The notes beneath the pieces are model-generated. The model worked only from the letters and a program-made list of their open reading frames with translations. It had not been told where the DNA came from and did not search any database. Both the position numbers and the translations under genes were made by a program. From Pseudomonadota bacterium (GTDB lineage: Bacteria; Pseudomonadota; Gammaproteobacteria; Xanthomonadales; Wenzhouxiangellaceae), in contig CP053448.1 in assembly GCA_013285445.1 (NCBI GenBank), positions 1,054,001-1,118,000 of the forward strand: a stretch of DNA of 64,000 bases. Reading direction: 5' to 3'. Below are positions 17,011-26,625 of this stretch, in pieces (positions within the stretch are counted from its first letter, which is position 1; each line of letters opens with the position of its first letter).

Positions 17011-19329
17011 GTGTCTGATGCCGTAGCTCGCCTAATGGTCCTCATGGGGGCGCCGGACGACTCTCATCCGGACTGGCCTCAGGTGCGCCACACCATGTCC
17101 CAGATTCTCAGCGATGTCGAGACCATCACGTCCCGGGAGACGGCGGCCCACTGGATTGTGGCGCCCCTTAGGCAGATGGCAGCTCCGGTACCGGCCAGCG
17201 CCAGCGAGCCCCTTGGCGCCCTGCCTACCCACGGTTTCATCACCCACTACCCGGTTTTTGCCGCTCTGGCCATACAGCCGATCGTGCCGCTGGCGGATGT
17301 CGCTCGAAAACTGCAGGCGCTGTATCTGGTTTCAGTAGCATTGCGTGAGTACCACATTGTCCAGAAAGGGCATGGGCCTCCGGTGCGCAGTGCCGGGCTC
17401 TCATGCAGGCAAATTGCGCGGGGCCGGTATTCGGATGAGCGTATCGGCGCGATCATCCGTCGTTCTTCGAGTCCGAGCTCATTGTGCAATCAACTGGAGA
17501 AGCTTCAGCAATCCAGGCGCCCGCTTTCGGAAATTGACTGGAGGGTGGTGAGTGGGCTGTTACCCCTCCTGCGTGACGTCCGGGAGGACCGGGTTCCCCG
17601 CACAAGGCAGGGTGGTGGTGGACACAGAAAGCGCGAAATCGAGACCACAGTTCTTGATGCTGCCGATGATGATCCTACCTCCCGAAAGCCAGCGCTGATA
17701 CAAGAGCGTCCGGACGAAGAAACGCGCGCCGAGCTGCAGTCGGAGGGGCTCCCTACTGAGTACGAAACGACCCGGGAGACCCTCTATGCCGAGGTGCCCC
17801 CGTCGCGCAACGAGAACTTCCCGGCTCGGCAGCTAAGCGAGAACCAGGCCCAGCAGCGCTTGATTCTGAGGGCTCGCGCGTACAAGACGAACCAGCAACA
17901 AGTTCCCAATCGGCGTGAAATGCTCCACGAGCCGGCGCTGGCTCCTTTGCTGCACCCTAAGGGCCCTGTGTCGCCTCCAAAGGGTGCTGATCTGGACTGG
18001 ATGCTCGACACACTGCTTGGTTTCATGCTTCTGACGGGCTGCGAGGAAAAGGATCTGCACCATGTACGGGTCTGGAGCAAGCATTCACAGGTGCCGCCCC
18101 AGCCAACGGCGCTGGGGGTGGTACTGGAATATGTGGAGGAATATGCGGAGTTTATGGTGCCTGTTGCACGCTTACCCGACTCCTGGCGACCCGATTCGGA
18201 GTATCGACACCATTTCAGACGGCCCGCCAATCGCTTCTATCTGAAGATTCCCACCCACCTGCCTATTGGAGAGCGGATTGTGAAGTTGGCCAGTCGGGTT
18301 CCCGATGGCGGCCTGTTATGCGGGGACGCCCTTGGGCCGGCTGATGAACTGCCCAAGAAGCTGAAGGACCGGGTCTCCAAGCTCAACGATATCCACCACA
18401 CCCATCTGACGCTCAATCGGATCAGTCTGTTCCTCTGGGGCGCGATCTACGCGCTCGATGGCGATATGGCCGAGGCGCTGTTGCTCAGCAACCGTCATCG
18501 CCGCTCGAACGATTCCCGGCTCTATTACTACTCGACTCAGAGCGACCATCTACGAAACCAATATGCGAGAGTTTGGGGCGCCAAATTAAAACGGCCGTCG
18601 TCGAACGATAGGCGGCATGCCGTGCTGAAGGTTATAAACCCGGACGTCGGTTCGGCAGCGGTTCCGTATCGCGACAGCATCAGCGACCTCGTACGGTCGA
18701 TGAAGGAGCGCATTTCCGTCCTCATGGCGGGGCGCGGGCGGCGCACAGCCTCTCGCTGGATCGAAGTACACAATGCGATGACTGCCTACGTCATACGCCA
18801 GATTCAGTGGATGACGGGAATTCGCGCGGTCCGCGACCCGATCGAGCTGCCGCTGTACGCCGCGCGCTCAGGATTCCTGGGCGTGATCGACAAGGATTCC
18901 AACGACGAATACGGCGCCCGTGTCGTCTGGCTGATTGAGCCGGTCCAGCAGCAGATTGAAACCTACCTGCAATACGTCGACTCCGCGACGCGCTCCATCT
19001 TCGGGGAGGTGAATCGTGAGGCCGCATTCCGCTTCATTGGCGAGGGGCCGGCGATTCTGCAAGTCAATCAGCGGCGGCTCGAGCAGCACTTGCCCGACTA
19101 CCCGTTCGCGGCGAACTCCCACCGTCACTATCTGAGAACCCGGCTTCGTGAGAAGGAAGTCGATGGTGGGGTTGTCGACGCCTGGATGGGGCATGGGGGC
19201 ATTGGCGCTGAACCCTACGCCCGGCACAGTGCAATGTCACCAATGGTGATGCGGGAGGGGGCCGAGGCAGCCCTCAACTCGATTTGGGAAGAGCTCGGAT
19301 GGGAAGTGTTGCCGGGGAGCCAGCATTGA
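17011..19329 (+). CDS. Large tyrosine recombinase A (island integrase)
   Basis: 772 residues, about twice the usual integrase length. It has a GTG start with CGGAG six bases upstream. Catalytic elements sit in the last 180 residues: box I Arg in TGIRAVRD (about 603), HRHYLR giving HxxR (about 703), GHGG (about 727) and a candidate nucleophile Tyr in GAEPYARH (about 734). The first 550 residues are of unknown fold and probably bind DNA or partner recombinases. The 3' end overlaps the next recombinase gene, so the two proteins are likely made together and may act as a pair. The gene starts about 210 bp from the tRNA-Pro fragment, as expected for an island integrase. The 213-bp leader is AT-rich. 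Confidence 0.75.
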   Translation: MSDAVARLMVLMGAPDDSHPDWPQVRHTMSQILSDVETITSRETAAHWIVAPLRQMAAPVPASASEPLGALPTHGFITHYPVFAALAIQPIVPLADVARKLQALYLVSVALREYHIVQKGHGPPVRSAGLSCRQIARGRYSDERIGAIIRRSSSPSSLCNQLEKLQQSRRPLSEIDWRVVSGLLPLLRDVREDRVPRTRQGGGGHRKREIETTVLDAADDDPTSRKPALIQERPDEETRAELQSEGLPTEYETTRETLYAEVPPSRNENFPARQLSENQAQQRLILRARAYKTNQQQVPNRREMLHEPALAPLLHPKGPVSPPKGADLDWMLDTLLGFMLLTGCEEKDLHHVRVWSKHSQVPPQPTALGVVLEYVEEYAEFMVPVARLPDSWRPDSEYRHHFRRPANRFYLKIPTHLPIGERIVKLASRVPDGGLLCGDALGPADELPKKLKDRVSKLNDIHHTHLTLNRISLFLWGAIYALDGDMAEALLLSNRHRRSNDSRLYYYSTQSDHLRNQYARVWGAKLKRPSSNDRRHAVLKVINPDVGSAAVPYRDSISDLVRSMKERISVLMAGRGRRTASRWIEVHNAMTAYVIRQIQWMTGIRAVRDPIELPLYAARSGFLGVIDKDSNDEYGARVVWLIEPVQQQIETYLQYVDSATRSIFGEVNREAAFRFIGEGPAILQVNQRRLEQHLPDYPFAANSHRHYLRTRLREKEVDGGVVDAWMGHGGIGAEPYARHSAMSPMVMREGAEAALNSIWEELGWEVLPGSQH

Positions 19330-22300
19330 AAAGAACCTCTGAGGAGCGCCGGCAGGCGCGTCTACAGGACGAGCAGCGCGCCCTTTCGACAGTAGAGCAT
19401 TTACTGGGGAAGGTTGCCCCGGATCTCGTCGCCAAACGGGCAGGGGCGGGACTGTCGAGAAAGGATTCCGAATCCTTGGTGAAACAAGTCGAGCCGGCCA
19501 TCGAGCCGCGGCACTGGAAGGCCGCCCGCAAGCACCTGAGAAAACGTCTTAAGGATCTTGAGGCCGCCACGGGCGGCTCCGTCTGTCTGCCGCCGCCGGC
19601 TACCTACATCAAACGCGACAAGTCCCCGCTCGCGGGCAATGCAATGACCCTGGTCAGTGAGCTGGAATTGTTGATCGAACGATTCCTGGTCGATGTGAGG
19701 GAAAACCTGGATGCGCCCATACACCCGGTGATTATCGAACGGAAGCTGACTGAAAAGGAGTCCAAGAAGAAGGATAAAAAGAGAGCTAAGGAGCAAAAGA
19801 AATCTGAGGAGCAAAAGGAAGCTGAGCGGAAGAAAGCCGAGAAGCAGAAGGCCAAGAGAGAGCACAATCATCGCTTGCGCACTCTGGGGCGGATTGTATT
19901 CTCGGCGATCGTCAATGGAGGTCTCCTGAACCAGAGCCTCTACCGAAAACTCCTCCCCGAACTCTGTGACGGACTTCACGCGCATAAGGAGCTGGCCTGG
20001 GTTTCGTTTCCGCTCGATGACCGTGATCCGGATGACCATGACGATGATGACGAGGAGCCAGCCGGGGAGGGCATCGACTTTGATGCGCCGGTCCGGCGCT
20101 GGTTTCTGGACCCCGTGACGCTGGGGCTCGTCACTCGCTGGCATTCCGCATATTCCGGGGATGAGCGGCGCGAAGTCATCGAGCGCACCAAAGTACAGAA
20201 CGCGCTCGGTCACTATGTGAAGTATCTCAGAACGCTCCCGATAACAGGCGCGGAACTGCGAACTGCGGCTGTAACCAACCCCACAGAGCTCTTCAGGGCA
20301 GCTACTGCAAGAACGTCGCTATATTTGCCCCCCGTCCTGGTCAATTTCCTCAGATCCACCACCAGTGGCCAGTCCATGAGCGAGCGAACCTGGTGGCGTT
20401 ACCAGTTCGATTTGATCGTCGATACGCCCGATCCAGTGGAGGAAGTCTCGGACGCCACAGCCGGTTTGGCGACAACCGAACCCAAAGAGCCCGAGTTCAA
20501 GGGCGACAAGCCGGCTTTCTTCCAGCGTCAGGAAGACCTCATCAAGGTTTTGAACCAAACGCTCGGTGAGCCGGGAAACCTGAAAAAGGCGGACAAGAAC
20601 GGCCCGGCCGTAAAGCGCATAGAGGCGGTGCTCGAGAAGCGGGAAGAGGATATGGCGCCCCTGCTATGCGCTTTCTACAGCTGGATCCTCTGGAAGCTGA
20701 AGCAACCATCCAAAAAGCAGGGACGCATTCGGTGCTCGTCCGCTCGCCGGTACACCAGCCGACTCGGCCAGGCGCTGATTGCCCTGGGGGCCGAATTGTC
20801 CATGGAAGGCATGGGCCCCGCGGACTGGGAGAGCTTCTATGACGAGGTTATCGAAAGCCTCGATTCCGCAATTGATCGAACCAAGGCAATTGGCAACCTG
20901 AGAGACTTTCACCGCTTCCTGATGATCACTTTCGATGCTCCGCCGGCCGCTATAGACGGCGAGGTCGATGCCGCCGCCCGCACCCGTTCTACGCTGATAT
21001 CGAGGGATGACTACAGGCGGCTGATGCAGGCCCTTTCCGGGGACGGAAAGCCCGGTCACCAGACGCAAGTGCTGAGGATCATCTCCATGCTGATGTTTCG
21101 GGCTGGTCTCAGGCCCAATGAACTGATCGGGCTGGAGTATCGCCATATTCAGGGGGCGGCACGCGACCGGCTCAAGCAAGGATTAGCGGAGCCGATCCTC
21201 TATTTGCACGCGACATCCAGCGAAGTCTTGAAAACACCCTCCGGCGTGCGCCAAATTCCCCTGTCTTGGTTTCTGACGCCCAAAGAAATGGAGGAATTTC
21301 AAGCGTTCCTCTACGCCAGGTTGTCCGTATACAGGGACTCGAACCTGCGGAGCGCCATCATTCTTACGCCCAGCCAGGGCGTCAACACGCGAATATCCTC
21401 CAGGGAGTATTTCGGAACGCTAACGGAACTGTTGCGGGAGATCACGGGTGACCCGGCGGTTGTGGCTTACACACTCCGCCACGGCTGCTTTTCGAAGATC
21501 TTCCGCAACGTGCTCGAGCCGCGTCGCAGGCACCAAAATCCGTTCTCCAGGAATGGCCTCATGCCACGAGAAGCAATTTACGCCCTGAGTACGCTCGCCG
21601 GCCACCTTGACCCGGATATTACGCTGCAGTCCTACGTCCACACCCAGGATATCGTGTGCCACCTTCATCTCCGGGAACAACTCAGAAATCTACCGCTAGG
21701 ATTATGGGCCGCTCTGGAAGGACGAAAGGAAACTTCCCTGCATCAGCGGCGCGCGAGACACGCGGTCGGCGCTTCGGAAGCCAGCGAAGACGCCGAATTT
21801 GACCAGATGCACGATTCGACCAAAAGACTGATCAAGCAACTGGATCCAGCTACACCCAAGGCAAGGGCCGGGCACAAGGTGCGCTTGCCAAGGTTCCAGG
21901 TTGAAGAGCCGACCTTGTTGGATCTCGATCTGGAGACGATTCATGCGCTGCTCTTCTCGCTCCAACGGAACCACACACCGGAAGCCCGAGCGCGTCTCTT
22001 CAACTTGCCCGAAGCGCAGATCCAGAACTTCAAGGACATGTGCCTCCGTCTGGCCGGCTACCGCACCGAGTCAACGTCGGGCATAAGGAATCTCCGGAAC
22101 TTGAAGCCTAATAAGAAGCCAAAGCGTCTGCCTGACCTTTACCGTCGCGCCCAACCCGGCGATTTCGGACCCGCACCGCCTCATCACTCGCGAGAGGAGA
22201 TGGGTGAGGCAAATCGAATCTATCGGCTGCTGGCCCGGCGGGCGCGTGAAATGAATCTGGAACATACACGAGTCATCGAGGAGATCATCAAGCCCGTCCG

Positions 22301-22733
22301 GGATCTCCTTCTGGCACACTCCGGCAGCGAAGCGGTCATCAGGGCAGTCAGCACCGATGGGTTCGCAGGTGCAATTCAGACGATCAGGAGTCTCCGGATC
22401 CCGCCGGAGCGAATAGAAGTTGAAATTGAAGCACTTCCGCGCGTAGACGAACCAACACCAGGCGAGTGGAGTAAGCGGCTCAGAAGGCTAGCCAGAAGCC
22501 GAAAATTGCGCGTCAACGAGGCCAGCCACGCGGTCACTCGCCGGTCTCAGGCCCATCCCGAATTTGGCATCGTAAAAATCCGCGTCCTCGCGCTTGCGGC
22601 ACTTGAAGTGGGGGAGCTGCGCCGCCCGTCACGGGCAAACGTAGCCAACCGTGCAGGTTCTGGATGGCGGGTAGGCTGCTTCTATGGCATTGCGGCTATC
22701 TCCGCACTGTTGAAGGAGAAGCGCACTGACTAG
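19299..22733 (+). CDS. Giant tyrosine recombinase B
   Basis: About 1144 residues. The overlap with recombinase A implies coupling; I chose ATG at 19299 (GGGAAGAG upstream), but TTG at 19284 or 19326 cannot be excluded. Residues about 145-195 are extremely Lys/Glu-rich and likely coiled coil. The catalytic region is central: box I Arg in FRAGLRPNELIGLEY (about 600), TLRHGC (about 724; the usual first His of HxxR is Tyr), AGHLDPD (about 767) and a nucleophile candidate in LQSYVHT (about 777). A tail of some 350 residues of unknown function follows. Its last codons abut an IS3-family remnant, so the C-terminus could have been altered by that insertion. Confidence 0.72.
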   Translation: MGSVAGEPALKRTSEERRQARLQDEQRALSTVEHLLGKVAPDLVAKRAGAGLSRKDSESLVKQVEPAIEPRHWKAARKHLRKRLKDLEAATGGSVCLPPPATYIKRDKSPLAGNAMTLVSELELLIERFLVDVRENLDAPIHPVIIERKLTEKESKKKDKKRAKEQKKSEEQKEAERKKAEKQKAKREHNHRLRTLGRIVFSAIVNGGLLNQSLYRKLLPELCDGLHAHKELAWVSFPLDDRDPDDHDDDDEEPAGEGIDFDAPVRRWFLDPVTLGLVTRWHSAYSGDERREVIERTKVQNALGHYVKYLRTLPITGAELRTAAVTNPTELFRAATARTSLYLPPVLVNFLRSTTSGQSMSERTWWRYQFDLIVDTPDPVEEVSDATAGLATTEPKEPEFKGDKPAFFQRQEDLIKVLNQTLGEPGNLKKADKNGPAVKRIEAVLEKREEDMAPLLCAFYSWILWKLKQPSKKQGRIRCSSARRYTSRLGQALIALGAELSMEGMGPADWESFYDEVIESLDSAIDRTKAIGNLRDFHRFLMITFDAPPAAIDGEVDAAARTRSTLISRDDYRRLMQALSGDGKPGHQTQVLRIISMLMFRAGLRPNELIGLEYRHIQGAARDRLKQGLAEPILYLHATSSEVLKTPSGVRQIPLSWFLTPKEMEEFQAFLYARLSVYRDSNLRSAIILTPSQGVNTRISSREYFGTLTELLREITGDPAVVAYTLRHGCFSKIFRNVLEPRRRHQNPFSRNGLMPREAIYALSTLAGHLDPDITLQSYVHTQDIVCHLHLREQLRNLPLGLWAALEGRKETSLHQRRARHAVGASEASEDAEFDQMHDSTKRLIKQLDPATPKARAGHKVRLPRFQVEEPTLLDLDLETIHALLFSLQRNHTPEARARLFNLPEAQIQNFKDMCLRLAGYRTESTSGIRNLRNLKPNKKPKRLPDLYRRAQPGDFGPAPPHHSREEMGEANRIYRLLARRAREMNLEHTRVIEEIIKPVRDLLLAHSGSEAVIRAVSTDGFAGAIQTIRSLRIPPERIEVEIEALPRVDEPTPGEWSKRLRRLARSRKLRVNEASHAVTRRSQAHPEFGIVKIRVLALAALEVGELRRPSRANVANRAGSGWRVGCFYGIAAISALLKEKRTD

Positions 22734-22798
22734 CCGCGATCAACGACCTAGCGCACTGCCTCGTCATTGAATTCAGGGGTATATCTTTGACTGCTCAT
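22734..22798 (-). pseudogene. IS3-family OrfA transposase remnant
   Basis: From ATG at 22798 (GGAGG upstream) the minus strand reads MSSQRYTPEFNDEAVR, then a stop, then VVDRG and another stop: the N-terminus of an IS3-family OrfA (SxxRYTxEFKxEAVRQVV) broken by nonsense codons and cut off at the end of recombinase B. The rest of the element is missing. The remaining gap up to 23069 shows no credible gene. Confidence 0.7.
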
Positions 22799-23069
22799 GT
22801 CACTTCCTCCTACGCTCAATCATAGGTCAGAAGTGCCCACGAGACCGTGGGAAGCCCAAGCGCACGAACGGAATGGCAGACAGAGTGACGCGGGTGGCGA
22901 GTATCAGCCCCAGGGCACTGCCAATAAACCGACGGTGGGTGGGTTCGGATTTCTGGGTTCTTGATTCCAATGTGTTTGACTCCGATTTCATGGCGCCCTG
23001 GAGAGGTCGCTGATGCTGTCACCCGCGAGCCTACATGGATCCAATCCTGTTGCGTCATGGGCCGGCCTG

Positions 23070-23303
23070 TTATCGATCAATATCATGTCGCTTTTGTTCG
23101 TACTCTTCACGATCGATTTCGCCTCTGGCGTAGCGATCCTTGAGCGTTTCGAGCGCTTGCTTTGTTGGGTCGCGGTGGTTCTGGCGGGCACTTGTCGACT
23201 GCCAACGAATGATCGCAAAAAGCCCGATGATGAGCAGCCCCCAAAAGAGCAGCATAAAAAACCATCCGATACCCATCCATCCATGTGATCCCGTCCAGTC
23301 CAT
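23070..23303 (-). CDS. SHOCT-domain small membrane protein
   Basis: 77 residues. One strong transmembrane segment (about 9-32, GWFFMLLFWGLLIIGLFAII) is followed by a C-terminal SHOCT motif (LETLKDRYARGEIDREEYEQ), a short helix-turn element for oligomerisation. Such proteins are common beside copper and silver efflux genes. An ISL3 element sits 9 bp upstream of the ATG (its 8-bp target duplication lies between them) and separates the start codon from its natural ribosome site (TGGAG, now at the far end of the element). Translation is probably reduced. Originally it would have followed the Met/His-rich protein gene directly. Confidence 0.8.
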   Translation of the reverse strand: MDWTGSHGWMGIGWFFMLLFWGLLIIGLFAIIRWQSTSARQNHRDPTKQALETLKDRYARGEIDREEYEQKRHDIDR

Positions 23304-23312
23304 TGTTTATTT

Positions 23313-24641
23313 GGCTCTTCCCGGTTTTGTGTGGGTTGACCGGTTCGGATAGGCTACCGGCTGGCCCCGATTCGAGTCCAGTTTCATGCACGACCGCGAG
23401 CTTTACCGCCAGATTCTCGGCGTTCAGGCGCCCTGGGAGGTGTCCGAGGTGGAAGTCGACCTGCCCGGCACCGGCGTGACGGTCCATATTCGGCACTCCG
23501 GCTCGGATCTGGCGTGCCCGCAGTGCGGTGCGGCCTGTTCGGGCTACGACACCCGCGAGCGCAAGTGGCGGCATCTCGACACCTGCCAGTACAAGACCTG
23601 GCTGGTCGCGCAGGTGCCGAGGCTTCGGTGTCCCGAGCACGGCGTTCATCAGCTGCCGGTGCCGTGGGCGGAGAACAACTCTCGACTGACGGCGCTTTTC
23701 GAGGCGCTGGTGATCGATTGGCTCAAGATCGGCACGATCTCGGAGGTTGCCGAGCGACTCGGTTTGAGCTGGTCGGCGGTCAGCGGCGTGCAGGAGCGCG
23801 CGGTGGCGCGGGGTCTGGCGCGGCGGACGCAGGACTTTCCGGACGCGATCGGCATCGACGAGACGGCGTTTCAGCGCCGGCACCAGTATGTGACGGTGAT
23901 CAGCAGCGGCGATCGGGTGCTGCACATCGCCGACGACCGCAAGCGTGCGAGCCTGGACGCCTGGTACGCGGCGCAGCCGGCCGAGGCGCTGGCAGGCTTG
24001 CGAACGGTAGCGATGGACATGTGGCGCCCTTTCATCGATTCGACGCTGGCCCATGTTCCGGGGGCGGTGCACAAGATCGCCTTCGACAAGTTCCACGTCG
24101 CCATGCATCTCGGCGATGCCGTCGACAAGGTTCGCCGGGCCGAGCACAAGGCCTTGCTGGCCGAAGGCGAGTCGGTCCTGATCAAAAGCCGCTATCTCTG
24201 GCTGCAGCATCCCGACAACATGACCGACAACAACTGGGGCCGTCTCCAGGCGCTCAAATCCGCCAACCTCAAAACCGCCCGGGCCTGGGCAATCAAGACC
24301 CACGCGATGTGCCTGTGGGACTACCAGGTCAGAGGCTGGGCGCGTCGGGCCTGGATGGACTGGTACAACTGGGCGATCCGCTCGCGCCTGGAGCCGGTCA
24401 AGAAGGTCGCGCGAACGATCAAGGCTCATCTCGAAGGCGTCCTGACGGCCGTGGTCACAGGCGCGACCAATGCCCGCGCCGAAGGCTTCAACACCATGAT
24501 CCAGAAGATCAAGCGCGACGCCCGAGGGTTCAGAAACAAGGAGCGCTTCAAGGCTGCGATCTACTTCCACCTCGGTGGCCTCGATCTCTACCCGGAGGCG
24601 GTGCGAAAATGAATGCTACCCACACGATTCAGTGAAGAGCC
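23313..24641 (+). mobile_element. ISL3-family insertion sequence, complete, 1329 bp
   Basis: The imperfect inverted ends begin GGCTCTTCCCGG on the left and finish in AAGAGCC on the right, with a shared CCCACAC block further inside. Perfect 8-bp direct repeats GTTTATTT flank it (23305-23312 and 24642-24649), the length usual for ISL3. It contains one intact transposase gene. A degenerate copy of the left end is present at 43164-43382. Confidence 0.93.
23386..24612 (+). CDS. tnpA: ISL3-family transposase
   Basis: 408 residues, intact. An N-terminal zinc-finger-like region (CPQCGAACSGYD with a later RCPEHG) precedes an HTH and the DDE catalytic core: Asp in GIDETAF, Asp in AMDMWRPF and Glu in NARAEGFN. 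It fills the ISL3 element and is transcribed away from the SHOCT gene. Confidence 0.93.
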   Translation: MHDRELYRQILGVQAPWEVSEVEVDLPGTGVTVHIRHSGSDLACPQCGAACSGYDTRERKWRHLDTCQYKTWLVAQVPRLRCPEHGVHQLPVPWAENNSRLTALFEALVIDWLKIGTISEVAERLGLSWSAVSGVQERAVARGLARRTQDFPDAIGIDETAFQRRHQYVTVISSGDRVLHIADDRKRASLDAWYAAQPAEALAGLRTVAMDMWRPFIDSTLAHVPGAVHKIAFDKFHVAMHLGDAVDKVRRAEHKALLAEGESVLIKSRYLWLQHPDNMTDNNWGRLQALKSANLKTARAWAIKTHAMCLWDYQVRGWARRAWMDWYNWAIRSRLEPVKKVARTIKAHLEGVLTAVVTGATNARAEGFNTMIQKIKRDARGFRNKERFKAAIYFHLGGLDLYPEAVRK

Positions 24642-24748
24642 GTTTATTTCTCCAGAGGGTAAGTGGGAAGCTCCGCACGTCATTAAGTGGGGGCGCAGGC
24701 CGCGCATCCAGCCCTACGTGATGCGCGGCCTGCGCACCGGCCAATCAC

Positions 24749-25201
24749 TCAGTTCGTGCTCTCAGATTGCCCTTTCTCCATCTGCATACGGGCTTCCATC
24801 TGCTCCATCATGCCTTGCATCATCTGCGAGTGCATTTCCATCATCTGCCGACAGCGCTGACCGTCCGATTGCTTCATGTTTTCGTGCATTCCGCTGTGGC
24901 GATCGCCCATGCCTTTCATTGCGCCCATGGCGGCATGCATCTGGCGCATGTGGTCCTGCATCAGTCGCTTTCTGGTGTCTGGGTCTTCTGAATTACGAAT
25001 TCTCTGCATGGTCTGGCGCATAGCCTCCATGCGTTCCTGCATCGCGGCATGATCCATCATGCCGCCTTCAGTCATGGACTCGCTCTGCATTTCCATCGTG
25101 TGCGTTTTGTCGCCAGTATCGTCGTGATGTTGTTCATCGGCCATAGCGAGCGGCAGGGTGAAGCTCATTGCGAGGATTGTGGTCGTAATCACATTTTTCA
25201 T
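24749..25201 (-). CDS. Met/His-rich periplasmic protein, probable copper/silver binder
   Basis: About 150 residues. ATG at 25201 has AGGAG nine bases upstream and opens a clean signal peptide (MKNVITTTILAMSFTLPLAMA). The mature part is mostly helical, with many Met and His (MEMQSES, MMDHAAM, MRQMHAAMGAMKGM, MMEMHSQMMQGMMEQME), as in periplasmic Cu+/Ag+ buffering proteins. It lies downstream of the DMT transporter on the same strand and once led into the SHOCT gene, now separated by the ISL3 element. Metal specificity is inferred from composition and context. Confidence 0.8.
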   Translation of the reverse strand: MKNVITTTILAMSFTLPLAMADEQHHDDTGDKTHTMEMQSESMTEGGMMDHAAMQERMEAMRQTMQRIRNSEDPDTRKRLMQDHMRQMHAAMGAMKGMGDRHSGMHENMKQSDGQRCRQMMEMHSQMMQGMMEQMEARMQMEKGQSESTN

Positions 25202-25253
25202 GATTGCTCTCCTATTGATCGAGCGTGAGTTGTGGGATACTGACCTGTGGGTT

Positions 25254-25844
25254 TCAGCATGTGTTGACACCCTGTTGAGTATGACAAGGGTGGGCGGGTG
25301 CGTGTTCCTTGCCCTTGCTCATTCTCCGGGTCAGCCAGAAGCCGGCGACCAGGAGCAATGCACCGCCGTAGATCGTTCGCTCTCCGGGTGTCTCCGAGAA
25401 GATCAGCCAGCCGAAGGTCGCAGCGACAACGGGAGAGACGATGATGTCAACCAGCGCATAGACATTGGCACTGATCGACTTGAGCACGATCGAGATCCCG
25501 AAATAGGCGAAGCCGGTGGATATCACGCCGAGTCCCACGGCCCAGGTGATCGCGGGCAGCGTGATATCGCCCAGGGCCGGATACTGAATGGTTTCGAGTG
25601 GCGTGCCGGAGCCGAATAGCAGCACTGACGGTGAAAGCACCAGCGCTGCAGCCAGCAACGACCAGGCAATGTCGTTGCCCGTCTCGGTCATGCCCTCGTA
25701 GCGCATGTAGGTGACCATCGCTGCGTAGATGGCGCCGGTCGACAAAGCCACGAGATTCCCCAGGGTGTAGCCATCCCCGAGCGGATTGGCCAGCACGATA
25801 CCCACCATGGCCAGGCCAAAAATGACGATGTAGGCCGGTCTAGC
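25254..25844 (-). pseudogene. DMT/EamA transporter, C-terminal fragment (split by IS66 copy A)
   Basis: The second half of an EamA-family permease: five hydrophobic segments, ending in a cytoplasmic tail. Removing the IS66 element and one 8-bp duplication joins FLGEKARP from the upstream fragment in frame to AYIVIFGLAMVGIVLANP here and restores a protein of about 311 residues, the normal size for the family. No start with a ribosome site is evident, so the fragment is probably silent. Confidence 0.88.
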
Positions 25845-25928
25845 GTAAGCGCCTACGAACCGACACTCTTCTCAACGACGCATAGATCACTATGCTGATT
25901 CCATCGATTTTCAGGATGGAGCAAGCAA

Positions 25929-26240
25929 GTGAGCAGACGTTACCTCAAAGCCGATCAGTGGCGAGAGCTGATCGCGCAGCAGGCTGCCGGCGCAGAGTCG
26001 GTGGCTGAGTTCTGTCAGCGCCATGGCCTGACACCGAAGTCCTTCTACCGGCGCCGCAAGGCGCTGCGCGAGGCGGATACGCATCAGGGCCTGGTCGCGG
26101 TCGCGCCGCCGATGCCGTCTCAGCTCACCGGCCAGATAGCGGTGTCGTGGCGCGGTGTCGCGCTGGAGCTTCCAAGCTCGGCTTGTCCGGCCTGGGTCGC
26201 CCAACTGATGCGGGAGCTGGCCGATGCGTCTGTTTCGTGA
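25929..26240 (+). CDS. tnpA: IS66 accessory protein TnpA (copy A)
   Basis: 103 residues from a GTG start, with an HTH-like N-terminus (AEFCQRHGLTPKSFYRRRKAL) of the IS66 Orf1/TnpA type. It is needed together with TnpB and TnpC for IS66 transposition. The end overlaps tnpB by 17 bp. Confidence 0.92.
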   Translation: MSRRYLKADQWRELIAQQAAGAESVAEFCQRHGLTPKSFYRRRKALREADTHQGLVAVAPPMPSQLTGQIAVSWRGVALELPSSACPAWVAQLMRELADASVS

Positions 26241-26607
26241 CCTGCCCAAGGTTTACCTGCACCGCGACGTGGTGGACTTTCGCAAGTCCATTGACGGCCT
26301 GGCGGCCATCGTCGAGCAGCAGATGGCCCTGGATCCGTTCGCCGATGCGCTGTACGTGTTCTGCAACCGCCACCGCGACCGGCTCAAGGTGCTCTACTGG
26401 GACCAGACCGGCTTTTGCCTCTGGTACAAGCGCCTGGAGAAGGCGAAGTTCCAGTGGCCGCGCAAGCATGCCGACGGCGTGATCCGCTGGGGCGAGCGTG
26501 AGTTCAACTGGCTGCTCGAGGGTTTTGATGTGATGCGCATGCAGGGCCATCAACAACTGCACTTTTCGGCCACTAATTCGTTGATTGGTGGTGCTTCATG
26601 CTATTGA
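26224..26607 (+). CDS. tnpB: IS66 accessory protein TnpB (copy A)
   Basis: 127 residues of the IS66 Orf2 type, with the hallmark VYLHRDVVDFRKSIDGLAAI and LKVLYWDQTGFCLWYKRLE. Its biochemical role in transposition is not well defined. It overlaps tnpA and is followed 18 bp later by tnpC. Confidence 0.94.
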   Translation: MRLFRDLPKVYLHRDVVDFRKSIDGLAAIVEQQMALDPFADALYVFCNRHRDRLKVLYWDQTGFCLWYKRLEKAKFQWPRKHADGVIRWGEREFNWLLEGFDVMRMQGHQQLHFSATNSLIGGASCY

Positions 26608-26625
26608 TTATGCTATACTTTCTGC

